From NCBI RefSeq assembly GCF_030269645.1, contig NZ_BSTR01000006.1, forward strand, positions 89,541 through 153,540: DNA of 64,000 nt, written 5' to 3'. Positions 17,935 to 26,317 of the stretch are shown piece after piece (the first letter of the stretch is position 1; each line of letters begins with the position of its first letter). A program made the position numbers and the translations under genes. The stretch is from Actinokineospora sp. NBRC 105648. GTDB lineage: Bacteria > Actinomycetota > Actinomycetes > Mycobacteriales > Pseudonocardiaceae. The notes below the pieces were generated by a model. That model had not been told where the DNA came from. It searched no databases and saw nothing but the letters and a program-made list of their open reading frames with translations.

Positions 17935-18630
17935 ATGAACCACGGCCCACCCCCGTCGGCACCGCCCCGCGCGCGCACGGTCGTGCTCGTCGTCCTGGCG
18001 GTCCTCGTCCTGGCGGGCGCGGTGTTCGCCCTGCGGCGGCCGCTGCTGATGGCCGCTCCGGCGTGCCTGGCCGGGCGGTGGCACGGCTGCCTCAGCACGG
18101 AGAACGGCGTGCTGCTCATGATGCTGGTCGGCCTGCCGTTGGCCGTGCTGGTGGCGTGGGCGCTGGCGCTGCGCAGGCGGGCCGCCGGTGTCGCCCGGGC
18201 GTGGCGGACGTCGCTGGCCGAGGTGGGCCTGGTCTACGGGACGGTGCCGTGGGTGTGGCTGACCTTGATGCCGGGCTCGGGCGCGGGCGTCGTCCCCGGC
18301 AGGCTGAGCCTGGTCCCGCTGCGCGACCTGGTCACGATGGGACCGATCGGGATCGTCGGCAACCTCCTGGTCCTCGCGGCGCTGGGGTTCTTCGCCCCGA
18401 TGCGGTTCGCCGCGCTGGCGTCCGTGCCGCGGATCTTGGCGCTCGGCGCCTGCTGCTCGATCCTGATCGAGACGGCGCAGTACGTCTTCCAGCTGGACCG
18501 GGTGTCGTCAGTGGACGACGTCCTGGTCAACGCGACCGGCGCCGTACTGGCCGGGCTGGCGTCGCGCCGCTGGTGGCGCACCCCGGCGGAGGTGCGACCG
18601 GAGCGGCCCCATCCCGTGCCCGCGCACTGA
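17935..18630 (+). CDS. VanZ-family membrane protein
   Basis: A 231-residue protein starting at ATG 17935 (GGGGG upstream). Five hydrophobic helices can be seen, near residues 15-33, 58-80, 95-115, 138-160 and 165-190. The VanZ-like core reads NLLVLAALGFFAPM, then IETAQYVFQLDRVSSVDDVLVNATGA. The ETxQ motif and the N-x-x-G pattern in the last helices are typical. VanZ relatives affect teicoplanin susceptibility or envelope functions; the specific role here is unknown. The nearby perfect inverted repeat suggests its own repressor. Confidence 0.8.
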   Translation: MNHGPPPSAPPRARTVVLVVLAVLVLAGAVFALRRPLLMAAPACLAGRWHGCLSTENGVLLMMLVGLPLAVLVAWALALRRRAAGVARAWRTSLAEVGLVYGTVPWVWLTLMPGSGAGVVPGRLSLVPLRDLVTMGPIGIVGNLLVLAALGFFAPMRFAALASVPRILALGACCSILIETAQYVFQLDRVSSVDDVLVNATGAVLAGLASRRWWRTPAEVRPERPHPVPAH

Positions 18631-18687
18631 GCGGCGGCCGGGGTGGTCAGCCTTGGCTGGGTGGGGTGAACGGGCCAGCCGGGAGGC

Positions 18688-18816
18688 TCATCTGGCGCAG
18701 GACTCGGCGAGGTTGTAGCAGTCGTCGGCCGAGGTGATCTGGTTGTGCCGCGGGGTGAAGATCGAGGTGGCCTCGACCGAGAGGGAGCGGCCCGCCGGGT
18801 TGTCGGGCGGGGCGAC
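18688..18816 (-). pseudogene. 3' remnant of an unidentified gene
   Basis: A 42-codon minus-strand frame, from just after a TGA at 18817-18819 to a TGA at 18688-18690, has strong high-GC codon bias and a protein-like sequence: SLSVEATSIFTPRHNQ, then DDCYNLAESCAR. It has no start codon and is closed upstream, so it looks like the surviving C-terminus of a lost gene. I do not recognise the family. It lies in the 312-bp gap between the VanZ and LysR genes; nothing else was seen there. Confidence 0.35.
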
Positions 18817-18942
18817 TCATCGCGTCTGGCACAAACGCGCCCCCGAGTCTGACGGCGATAGGCATGTCCGGCAATGCAAAGACCGGCATACAATCATCCC
18901 GCTCAGCGCAAAGATCCCGGGTGACCTGGCCGTGGAGGGGAC

Positions 18943-19848
18943 GTGGACCTCAACCTGCTCGCCGCGCTCGACGCGCTGTTGCAAGAGTCCAGCGTGACCG
19001 GTGCGGCCGACCGGCTCGGTACCTCGCCCGCCGCGATGAGCCGCAAGTTGGCGAGTCTGCGTCGGATCGTGGGCGACCAGCTGCTCGTGCGCTCGGGCCA
19101 GCGGATGGTGCCGACCGTCCGCGCGCTCGAACTCCGCACAGAGGTGCGCGCGCTCATCGAGCGGACCGAGGTGGTGCTGACCTCCTCCGGGGAGTTCGAC
19201 GTCGCGGGACTGCGCCGGACGTTCACCGTCCAGGTCGGGGACCTGCTGCTGGCCGGCCTGGCCACGTCTTTGGTCGGCCGAGTGCGGGCCCTGGCGCCGG
19301 GTGTGGGTGTGGTGTTCGCGCCCGAGTCGCTCGAGGGCACCCCCGCGCTGCGCCAGGGGCTCGTCGACGTCGAGGTGGGCGTGCTCGGGCACCTCGACCC
19401 GGAGACCCGCGCCGAGCGGTTGACCACCGTGCCGCTGCTCGCCGCGGCCCGGGCGGACCACCCGCTGTTCGACGGTCCGATCGACGCGCGCCGGTTCGCC
19501 GCGGCGGAGCACGTCGGCATCTCGCGCACCGGCAAGCGCCACGGTCCGATCGACGCGGCGTTGGAGCGGGAGGGGTTGCGGCGCGATGTCGTCGTCGTGG
19601 TGCCCGGGCACACTGCCGCGATGGTGTTGGCGCGCAACACCGACCTGGTGTGCCTGACCACCGCGACCGGTGACCTGGCGGACGCCGCCGCGGCGCTGGG
19701 GCTGCGCACGTTCCCGATCCCGTTGGACCTGCCGCCCGTCGAGATCGGGATGGCCTGGCACCCCAGGCACGACACCGACTCCGCCCACCGGTGGTTCCGC
19801 GACCACATCAGGGCGACGGTCACCGCCGCGGTCCGCCGACCCGGATGA
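18943..19848 (+). CDS. LysR-family transcriptional regulator
   Basis: A 301-residue regulator starting at GTG 18943 with GGAGGGG upstream. Residues 1-60 form the LysR winged helix-turn-helix (DLNLLAALDALLQESSVTGAADRLGTSP, then SRKLASLRRIVGDQLLVRSG). The rest is the periplasmic-binding-protein-like effector domain, about 90-295. The HTH and NodD-like pattern are clear; the ligand is unknown. Downstream on the same strand lie the degenerate AsnC and lactate-oxidase-type sequences, which may once have been its operon partners. Confidence 0.9.
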   Translation: MDLNLLAALDALLQESSVTGAADRLGTSPAAMSRKLASLRRIVGDQLLVRSGQRMVPTVRALELRTEVRALIERTEVVLTSSGEFDVAGLRRTFTVQVGDLLLAGLATSLVGRVRALAPGVGVVFAPESLEGTPALRQGLVDVEVGVLGHLDPETRAERLTTVPLLAAARADHPLFDGPIDARRFAAAEHVGISRTGKRHGPIDAALEREGLRRDVVVVVPGHTAAMVLARNTDLVCLTTATGDLADAAAALGLRTFPIPLDLPPVEIGMAWHPRHDTDSAHRWFRDHIRATVTAAVRRPG

Positions 19849-19894
19849 CTGGGCCAATGGCTCACTAGAACCTCGCCAGACTGGACCGGTCCCG

Positions 19895-20215
19895 GTGCGC
19901 GCGTTCATCCGCCTCGACGTCGACACCGCTGACCTGGACGCCATGTTCGCCGGGCTCGAGGAGATCCCCGAGGTCTTGCGGGCGTGGACCTCGACCGGTC
20001 AGGGCGACGTGCTGTGCGAGGTCGCCACGCGGGACAACGAGCGGGTCGAGTCGCTCGTCCACAGGCTGGTGGCGCTGCCCGGCGTCACGCGAACCCGCAC
20101 CGAGATCGCGTTGCGGCAGCAGCTCGCGCCCCGGGTACTGCCGCTGCTGGACCTCGTCGACGCAGAGGACATCGACGCAGAAGACACGCCCACCGACCCG
20201 GCGGCACGGCGGTGA
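19895..20215 (+). CDS. AsnC/Lrp-type ligand-binding domain protein lacking its HTH (probable remnant)
   Basis: A 106-residue frame from GTG 19895. It encodes an Lrp/AsnC RAM domain: VRAFIRLDVDTADLDAMFAG, then EVLRAWTSTGQGDVLCEVATRD and LPGVTRTRTEIALRQQL. An intact Lrp protein would have an N-terminal helix-turn-helix of about 60 residues, but the upstream 46 nt have none and no Shine-Dalgarno sequence is visible. It may be a stand-alone RAM protein, but the decayed gene that overlaps its stop argues for truncation. In other genomes AsnC proteins pair with FMN-dependent alpha-hydroxy-acid dehydrogenases, the same pairing as seen here. Confidence 0.6.
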   Translation: MRAFIRLDVDTADLDAMFAGLEEIPEVLRAWTSTGQGDVLCEVATRDNERVESLVHRLVALPGVTRTRTEIALRQQLAPRVLPLLDLVDAEDIDAEDTPTDPAARR

Positions 20216-20960
20216 CCGGCGGGTGGCCGCGGCGCGACCGGGACACCTCGACGACCGTGCTCGGGCAGCGGCTCGCGGTGCCGGTCATGGTGTCGCCCAT
20301 GGTGTCGCCCATGGGTTTGCTCGGCTTGTTCCACCCGGCCGGTGACGTCGCGGTCGCCCGCGCGGCGAAGGCTGCGGGGCACGGTGTTCGTGCACAGCGC
20401 CTGGTCTTCCTCCCCGCTGTGGAGGTCGCCGCCGCCGCGCCGGGCGCGGTGTGGTCGCAGGTGGCGTGTGGACCGACCGCGAACTCACCGCGCGGCGCCT
20501 GCGCGCGGCCACCCCGACCGCGGTGGTTGTGGGACATGTGGCGGTCCGGGGGCGTGTCCTTCGGCGACGTCACCGACGGCGGGCGGCGGATGTCGGTCCG
20601 GCGGATGGGCGAGTTCATGGGCGCCACCGACGACCCGGCGTCGACCTGGGCCGACGTCGCCGTCCCGCGTGACCAGTCGCCGGGCCACCCGGGCGCTGCC
20701 GGAGGTCGCGGGGCAACTCGCGGGCAGTGGACTCGACGTGCTGGTGGACGGCGGGATCCGGCGCGGTGGTGACGTGCTGAAATTGCTCGCGCCCGGCGCG
20801 CGCGGCAGGCCCGCCGCTTATGGGCTCGCCGCCGGACAACCCGGCGTCGAAAAGGGTTTCACCATTCTGCGCGACGAGTTGCACCGCCATGGGCAGCACC
20901 GGAACCGCGTCGATCGACGCGGCTGGACCGGCGGTGCTCGACCCGGCTCGCACACCGGCC
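20212..20960 (+). pseudogene. decayed FMN-dependent alpha-hydroxy-acid oxidase/dehydrogenase (lactate 2-monooxygenase type)
   Basis: Pieces of one FMN enzyme occur in order but in different frames: [16 protein letters not shown] and [22 protein letters not shown] (frame of 20212), [54 protein letters not shown], then [44 protein letters not shown], and last GTASIDAA. At least five frame changes are needed. The SNHGGRQLDG segment with the catalytic His is gone. A 12-bp tandem duplication at 20287-20310 repeats the residues MVSP. The enzyme is clearly dead; its GTGA start overlaps the AsnC stop, so the pair was once an operon. Confidence 0.85.
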
Positions 20961-21200
20961 GGGCACCGCCAATACACCGAATACCGGTAGCCACGTTGGG
21001 TGAGCGGCCGGTCCGCCCGGCACCCGATTTGCGGTGACCTATCCGATATTCAATTCGCCCGAACCGAATTATCGGCCCACAAGGGATTCGATTTCGCGTG
21101 ACGCACGATGACCGGTGCCCGCCACCGGGAAATGGGGGCTGGACCGATATCGCGTGAGCGGCGATAGTGGTCGAATCGCTGACCGGGACAGGAGGGCGAG

Positions 21201-22127
21201 ATGTCGGGTGGTGTGGACCTGTCGACGCGCCTGCCCGCCGACCGGGAACTGCGCAGGCTGCTGCGGCACGGGACGTTCGCCGAGGTGCTCGACCACGCGC
21301 TGAACGTGCGCCGGTTGAGCCTGGAGCGGGTCCAGCACCACCTCGCCGAGCAGGGGGTGCGGGTGAGTCGGGCGGCGCTGAGCTACTGGCGGCACGGGCG
21401 CAGCAGACCGGAGCGGGCCGAGTCGCTGCGGGCGGTGCAGGCGCTGGAGAAGGTGCTCGACCTGCCGCAGGCCTCGCTGGTGTCGCTGCTGGGCCCGCAG
21501 CGCCCCCGGGTCCGGGCCGAGCGGGTGCCCGCGGCGGTGGACCGGCGGCGGATGTGGCCCGCGCACGGCCCGCTGCTGGCCGCCCTCGACGCGCCGCCGG
21601 ACGGGCAGCTGCGGCGGCTGTCGGTGCACGAGCACGTGCTGGTCGCCGACCGGATGCTCGCCCGGGTGCGCACCAGGCTGGTGCTGGAGGCCACCGAGGA
21701 CCACGTCGACCGCTGCCTGGTGTACCTGTGGAACGAGGACTCGGTGCCGCGGCTGGCCGAGACGCGGTACTGCCGGGCCGGCCGGACCCGGCGCAACGAC
21801 GACGCGGGCGCCGTGGTCACCGAGCTGATGCTTGACCAGCGGCTCGACGCGGGGGAGCGGACGGTCGTGGAGTACACCTGGCTGTTCGCGGCGGGCGACC
21901 CGCTGACCTTCTACCACCGCAGGCTCACCCGGCCGTTGCGCGAGCTGGTGTTGCAGGTGCAGTGCACCGGCGACGTGCCCGCGGGCTGCGTGCCCTACCG
22001 GCAGGCGACCGCCGACAGCCCGAAGCGGTTCGGGAGTCCACTGTGGATCGGCGCGTCCGGGGCCGCGCACCTGGTGCTCGACGACGTGGCCCCCAGCGTG
22101 GTCGGGCTCTGCTGGGAATGGGACTGA
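21201..22127 (+). CDS. helix-turn-helix (XRE-like) actinobacterial regulator
   Basis: A 308-residue protein from ATG 21201, with GGAGGGCGAG just upstream. The N-terminus contains an XRE-type helix-turn-helix (about residues 35-90: LSLERVQHHLAEQGVRVSRA, SYWRHGRSRPERAESLRAVQALEKVLDL). The C-terminal 200 residues form a beta-rich domain of unknown function, seen in many actinobacterial XRE-like proteins. It may sense a ligand, but nothing in the sequence identifies one. Its stop codon lies within the left arm of a long hairpin shared with the convergent S53 protease gene. Confidence 0.75.
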   Translation: MSGGVDLSTRLPADRELRRLLRHGTFAEVLDHALNVRRLSLERVQHHLAEQGVRVSRAALSYWRHGRSRPERAESLRAVQALEKVLDLPQASLVSLLGPQRPRVRAERVPAAVDRRRMWPAHGPLLAALDAPPDGQLRRLSVHEHVLVADRMLARVRTRLVLEATEDHVDRCLVYLWNEDSVPRLAETRYCRAGRTRRNDDAGAVVTELMLDQRLDAGERTVVEYTWLFAAGDPLTFYHRRLTRPLRELVLQVQCTGDVPAGCVPYRQATADSPKRFGSPLWIGASGAAHLVLDDVAPSVVGLCWEWD

Positions 22128-22164
22128 CCGACCGCGACCGGGCGCGGTCGCAGTCGGTCAGTCC
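22121..22164. terminator. bidirectional hairpin terminator
   Basis: Outer stem 22121-22132 with 22153-22164 (12 bp perfect) and inner stem 22134-22140 with 22145-22151 (7 bp). The stop codon of the regulator (22125-22127) is inside the left arm. It is shared with the convergent protease gene that ends at 22174. Confidence 0.85.
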
Positions 22165-22173
22165 CGTCCGGGT

Positions 22174-25100
22174 CTAGTACACGAACCAGCTGAACTGGAC
22201 CCGGCCCGTGGCGCCCGCCGAGTCGGTGGCGGTCACCGTGATGGTGTAGGTCCGCGCGGTGCCGGTCGGCGTACCGCTGATCACGCCGGTACTGGCGTTG
22301 ATCGACAGACCCGGCGGCAGGCCGGTCGCCGACCACCGGTACGAACCGGTGCCGCCACTGGCCTGCAGCGGCAGGTTCACCCGGGTGCCGTGCTGGGTGA
22401 ACTGGAAGCCGGGGTCCCGCACGGTCAGCTTGCCCGGCGTGCCCGACTGGACGGTCAGCGTGAACGTCGTGTCGTGCGCCGCCGTCGCGCCCTTACCGGT
22501 GATCTTCACCGGGTAGCTGCCCGCCGGGGTGGACGCGCTGGTGCTGACGGTGATCTTCGACGAGCCGCCCGCGTCGACCGAGGTCGGGTCGAACGACGCC
22601 GTGGCGCCGCTGGGCAGACCGCTCGCGCTCAGCGCGATGGCACCGCTGGGCGGCGGCGTGCTGCCGGGCAGGTGCGCCTTGATCTCGTCGGCGTAGGTGG
22701 TGACCCGGGCGTACACGCCGTAGGTGTTGCACTGGGTCGCGTCCCACGAGAAGACCCCGATCACCTGGTTGTTGACCAGGAACGGGCTGCCGCTGTCGCC
22801 GGTGCAGACGCCCTGGTGGCCGTCGGCGTAGCCCACGCACAGCATCGAGCCGTCGTTCTTCCAGTTGGAGGCCAGAACCGGCTGGTTGGCGCAAGACGTG
22901 TCGGTCGCGACCGGCAGTTGCACCGTGCGCAGGACGTCGGAGTACGAGTTGGCGCCGGTCTGGCCCCAGCCGATCCCGGTGCCCATCGTCCCGGCCTTGT
23001 TCACGGCCGGGTCGGTCGCGATCGTCGGGTAGGTGATGCCCGAGGGCACCGGGACGTCCCGGTCGAGGGTGAAGACCGCGACGTCGTGGCCGCTCTCCCA
23101 GCCGGTGTAGTCCGGGTCGACCCAGGTGTCCTTGATCTCGGCCCGGAAGCCGCTGTCGTTGAGGTTGGTCGCCCCGTAGATGAACCACTTGTTCCCGGAC
23201 TTCTCCTTGAGGCAGTGCGCCGCGCCGAGCACCGTGTGCGGGCCCATCAGCGCCATGCTGCACGACTGCTGACCCGGGAATACGCTGCCCTCGCGCCGCA
23301 TCGAGATCATGAACGGGTACTGGTCCACTGTGGTCGGGTTGCCACCGACCACGCCGGGGCTCGCGCCACCGCGCGCTGTGGTCGCCGCCGTCTGCACGGT
23401 GGCGGTCGTGGACTGGCCCGCGGTCACTGTCGCCGAACCCGGCGAGACGCTGATCGAGAAGTCGCCCGGCTGGCCGTTCCCGTTGACGGTCAACGAGACA
23501 GCGGCGGTGTGCGTGGCGTCGGTCGCCTTGCCGGTGACCGTGACTGTCGCGGTGCCCGGGCTCGCCGACGACGACGCGGCCAGGGTGAGTGTCGCGGAGT
23601 TGCCCGCGGTCACCGAGGTCGGGGTGAAGGTCGCCGTCACGCCCGTCGGCAGGCCGCTCGCGGACAGCGCCACGCTCTGCGCGCTGCCCTTGACGACCGC
23701 GGTGCTGATGGTCGTGGTGACCGACTTGCCCGGGTCGACGCTGACCGAGGCCGGGCTCGCCGAGAGGGAGAAGTCGTTGCTCGCGGGCGGGGTGGCGCCG
23801 TTGATCAGCGGGTCGGCGAGGTTGTCGCCCTGCGGGGAACCCCAGCCGGTGCACAGGTCGTAGCCGGTGCCCGCGTTGTAGGTGCCGTTGCCGCCGGTGG
23901 TCACGTCGTGGAAGGTGCTGGCGTACTGCGAGGACTTGGCGATGGCGTACAGCGTCGGGTTGATCCCGCCGAGGTTCGCCTTGCCGCCCGCCTTGGCCTT
24001 CTGGTTGACCATCGCGATGTAGCCCGCCCAGAGCGGGGCGGAGAGGCTGGTGCCGCCGACGTCCTGCCAGCCGCCGTTGACGTACACCGACAGCGCCCCG
24101 GCGCCGTAGTCGGCGTCGAGCGCGACGTCGGGCACCGAGCGGAACTGGTTGGTGCCGGTCTGCCAGTCGGGGCGGGCGTAGATCGAGGAGTAGCCGCCGC
24201 CGGAGCGGGTGTTGCCGGAGCCGCCCTGGTTCCAGCACGACTCGGACTGGTAGGTGCCCGCGCTGTCGGAGGTCTTGAGCTGGGTGCCGCCGACGCCGGT
24301 GAACAGCGGGTCGCTCGGCGGGAAGTCGGCCTGGATCGTGGAGTTGTCACCGTTGTAGCCGCAGCCGGTGGCGCCCCAGTCGCCGGAGGCGGAGAGCATC
24401 GTGACGCCCTGCGCGGCGAGCTGGGTGTAGGAGTCGTGCGAGGCGGCGATCGGCGCCGATTCGCACTTCTCGCCGTTGAGCCACGAGCCGGACAGGATGG
24501 TGATCGCGTTGTCGCTGGCGATCTTGGCCATCTCGTGCACCCAGGCGTCGTCGCTGTTGGGCGCCTCGTAGACGACCTGGGCCGCCTTCGGCGCGGTGGC
24601 CGCGACCGCCTCGATGTCGAGGGTCACCTCCAGCTGGTCGCTGCCCGGCGTCGGCTTGCCACCGTCCACCGCGACCACCCTGGGGGTGACGGTCGGCTGG
24701 CTGAAGTTCTTGGTCCAGGCGTCGATGTCGGACTGCTTGAACCCGTCGAACTCGATCAGGCCGACGGTCTGGCCCGAGCCGTCGTAGGACGAGGACAGGT
24801 TCTTCATGCTGTAGGCGGTGCGGAACTGGGCGGGCGTGTAGCCACCGGCAGGTCCGCCGGGACCGGCCGGACCGCCCGCCCGGTGCGCGAACGGCAGGTC
24901 GTTCAGACCGGCCACGGTGCGCACGGTGCCCGCGAGGTCGGCGGGCACCGACGGGGCGCTGTCGTTGGCGAAGAAGTGCGCGCCGTCGGAGCCGGTGTAG
25001 CTGCTGATCGAGGTGGCGAACGCGCCGCGCACCTGCTCGGCGCTGCCCGCCGCGCTGATGACCTGCCGGTTCCCGGAGACCTCCGAGACGCTCAACCCGT

Positions 25101-25473
25101 TGTCCCGCAGGTACTTCACCACTGTGTCCACATCAGACTGTCGTGGCGCGAACAGATCGTTGTACTGCGCTGAGGTCAGGAAGTGGCGGTAGGTGGGGGA
25201 GCCCGGGTCGTTGACCGCGGTGACGAACCGGTTGAGACCGGCCTCGTCGTGCGGCCGCAGCGCGACCGCCAGGTCGACCCGGTGGTCACCGGGCAGTGGA
25301 CCGTCCTTGCGCGCACCGGCGGGCACCGGGGCGCTCTGCCCGGCGAGGGCCACCCGGGGCGCGGCCGGGACCGTCGGCGCCGCGGCCGCGGCGCCGGTCA
25401 CCGCCATCGCGGCGATGGTGGCGAAGCCGGCCGCCGCGGCGACCACCTTCACTGGGAGCAGGGATCGTGACAT
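22174..25473 (-). CDS. secreted S53 sedolisin protease with a trypsin (S1) domain nested in an Ig-like domain
   Basis: A 1099-residue protein. ATG 25473 is chosen because GGAGGA lies 6 nt upstream. Domains in order: signal peptide (1-32), pro-kumamolisin activation domain (about 45-190), S53 catalytic domain (about 210-558) with Glu282, Asp286, Asp365 (SASGDWG) and Ser476 (GGTSLSAP). An intact Ig-like module follows (567-663). A second copy of that module is split: its first half is 670-700 (FSISVSPGSATVTAGQ) and its second half resumes at about 943 (IALSASGLPSGATASFDPTS). Between the halves is a complete trypsin domain with IgA-like start VVGG (708), His753 (AAHC), Asp797 and Ser894 (GDSGSP). 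A cadherin-like/putative Ig domain (about 1013-1099) closes the protein. Two protease active sites in one chain. Confidence 0.92.
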   Translation of the reverse strand: MSRSLLPVKVVAAAAGFATIAAMAVTGAAAAAPTVPAAPRVALAGQSAPVPAGARKDGPLPGDHRVDLAVALRPHDEAGLNRFVTAVNDPGSPTYRHFLTSAQYNDLFAPRQSDVDTVVKYLRDNGLSVSEVSGNRQVISAAGSAEQVRGAFATSISSYTGSDGAHFFANDSAPSVPADLAGTVRTVAGLNDLPFAHRAGGPAGPGGPAGGYTPAQFRTAYSMKNLSSSYDGSGQTVGLIEFDGFKQSDIDAWTKNFSQPTVTPRVVAVDGGKPTPGSDQLEVTLDIEAVAATAPKAAQVVYEAPNSDDAWVHEMAKIASDNAITILSGSWLNGEKCESAPIAASHDSYTQLAAQGVTMLSASGDWGATGCGYNGDNSTIQADFPPSDPLFTGVGGTQLKTSDSAGTYQSESCWNQGGSGNTRSGGGYSSIYARPDWQTGTNQFRSVPDVALDADYGAGALSVYVNGGWQDVGGTSLSAPLWAGYIAMVNQKAKAGGKANLGGINPTLYAIAKSSQYASTFHDVTTGGNGTYNAGTGYDLCTGWGSPQGDNLADPLINGATPPASNDFSLSASPASVSVDPGKSVTTTISTAVVKGSAQSVALSASGLPTGVTATFTPTSVTAGNSATLTLAASSSASPGTATVTVTGKATDATHTAAVSLTVNGNGQPGDFSISVSPGSATVTAGQSTTATVQTAATTARGGASPGVVGGNPTTVDQYPFMISMRREGSVFPGQQSCSMALMGPHTVLGAAHCLKEKSGNKWFIYGATNLNDSGFRAEIKDTWVDPDYTGWESGHDVAVFTLDRDVPVPSGITYPTIATDPAVNKAGTMGTGIGWGQTGANSYSDVLRTVQLPVATDTSCANQPVLASNWKNDGSMLCVGYADGHQGVCTGDSGSPFLVNNQVIGVFSWDATQCNTYGVYARVTTYADEIKAHLPGSTPPPSGAIALSASGLPSGATASFDPTSVDAGGSSKITVSTSASTPAGSYPVKITGKGATAAHDTTFTLTVQSGTPGKLTVRDPGFQFTQHGTRVNLPLQASGGTGSYRWSATGLPPGLSINASTGVISGTPTGTARTYTITVTATDSAGATGRVQFSWFVY

Positions 25474-25700
25474 GCACTTCCTCCGTGACCGGTGCGGGGC
25501 GGACCGGGACGGGCATCCCGATCCGATCTCGAACAAGGGCACGGTAGGTGCGGGGAGTCAGGATTCGGCACGCTGAGTGAACGTTCGGCGCTGTTCAGGT
25601 CGTGGCACCGGTTCAGCCGTGTCCACGCAGGTGGGGGGCTTGCCGGTAACCACTGGTTCACAACGGCCCGGGTCGGTAACAACCGGGCGCACCGCTCCGG

Positions 25701-25988
25701 TCAGGTCAGCGGGCGCACGTCGGCGACGTCGTACTCGGCCACCGAGGCCGACAGGATGGCGGCGCCCTGTTCGTCGCTGGGGCCACTGCCCCGGAACGCC
25801 TCGACGTCCGCGCGCGACTCCCACCGCTCGAGGATGACGATCCGGCCGGGGTCCAGCAGGTCCGCGGTGAGGGAGAACTCGAGGCACCCCGGCGCCCGAC
25901 GACCCTGCTCGACCACGGCGACGCAGTCCGCGAGATAGGACTCCCGCTCCCGCGGGTCGACGACGAGGTACCCCGCGACGATCACCAT
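25701..25988 (-). CDS. small antibiotic-biosynthesis-type (ABM) monooxygenase
   Basis: A 95-residue protein starting at ATG 25988, with GGAGGAGC 6-8 nt upstream. The single ABM ferredoxin-like fold is clear: IVAGYLVVDPRERESYLADC, then APGCLEFSLTADLLDPGRIVILERWES, then SASVAEYDV. Members are cofactor-free oxygenases or stress proteins (YgiN-like) that oxidise phenols or hydroquinones. It is divergent from the FAD-monooxygenase/NRPS operon and may oxidise a product or intermediate of that pathway (inference). It could equally be an unrelated housekeeping quinol monooxygenase. Confidence 0.8.
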   Translation of the reverse strand: MVIVAGYLVVDPRERESYLADCVAVVEQGRRAPGCLEFSLTADLLDPGRIVILERWESRADVEAFRGSGPSDEQGAAILSASVAEYDVADVRPLT

Positions 25989-26317
25989 GTGCTGCTCCTC
26001 CGCTGGTCCGACACCTACCGCCGCAGGGTACGACCTCAGACCTCCTCGGCCGCCGCGCCGCACGGGGTGTTCGGCGGTGGACTCCGGGCCGACGACGCCG
26101 CTCGCCCCCCGCCTGTCGCGAATGCGGTTCACGACTGTCCGAGCGCATTCCCATTCCCAGTTTCACCGCCGCGGGGTTCGACCGCTGGACGACCACCGAC
26201 CAGCAGCGCGTCTCCGGCGCCCGGCCGACCGCTCTCGTCCCGGTGCGGAAACGGTGTGCTACGCCGAAAAGACCAGTGCGATTCCATTTTAGGGAGCAAT
26301 CAATTCGGGCGTCCTTC
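25989..26317. other. divergent promoter region upstream of the NRPS operon
   Basis: About 330 bp between the ABM gene and the FAD-monooxygenase gene. GC drops near 26130-26320. No ORF or strong hairpin was seen. It should hold the promoters of both transcription units. Confidence 0.5.

Noticed and set aside
22390-25173. Long plus-strand frame opposite the S53 protease
   Set aside because: Antisense to an unambiguous protease; Arg/Gly/Ala-rich with no family features.
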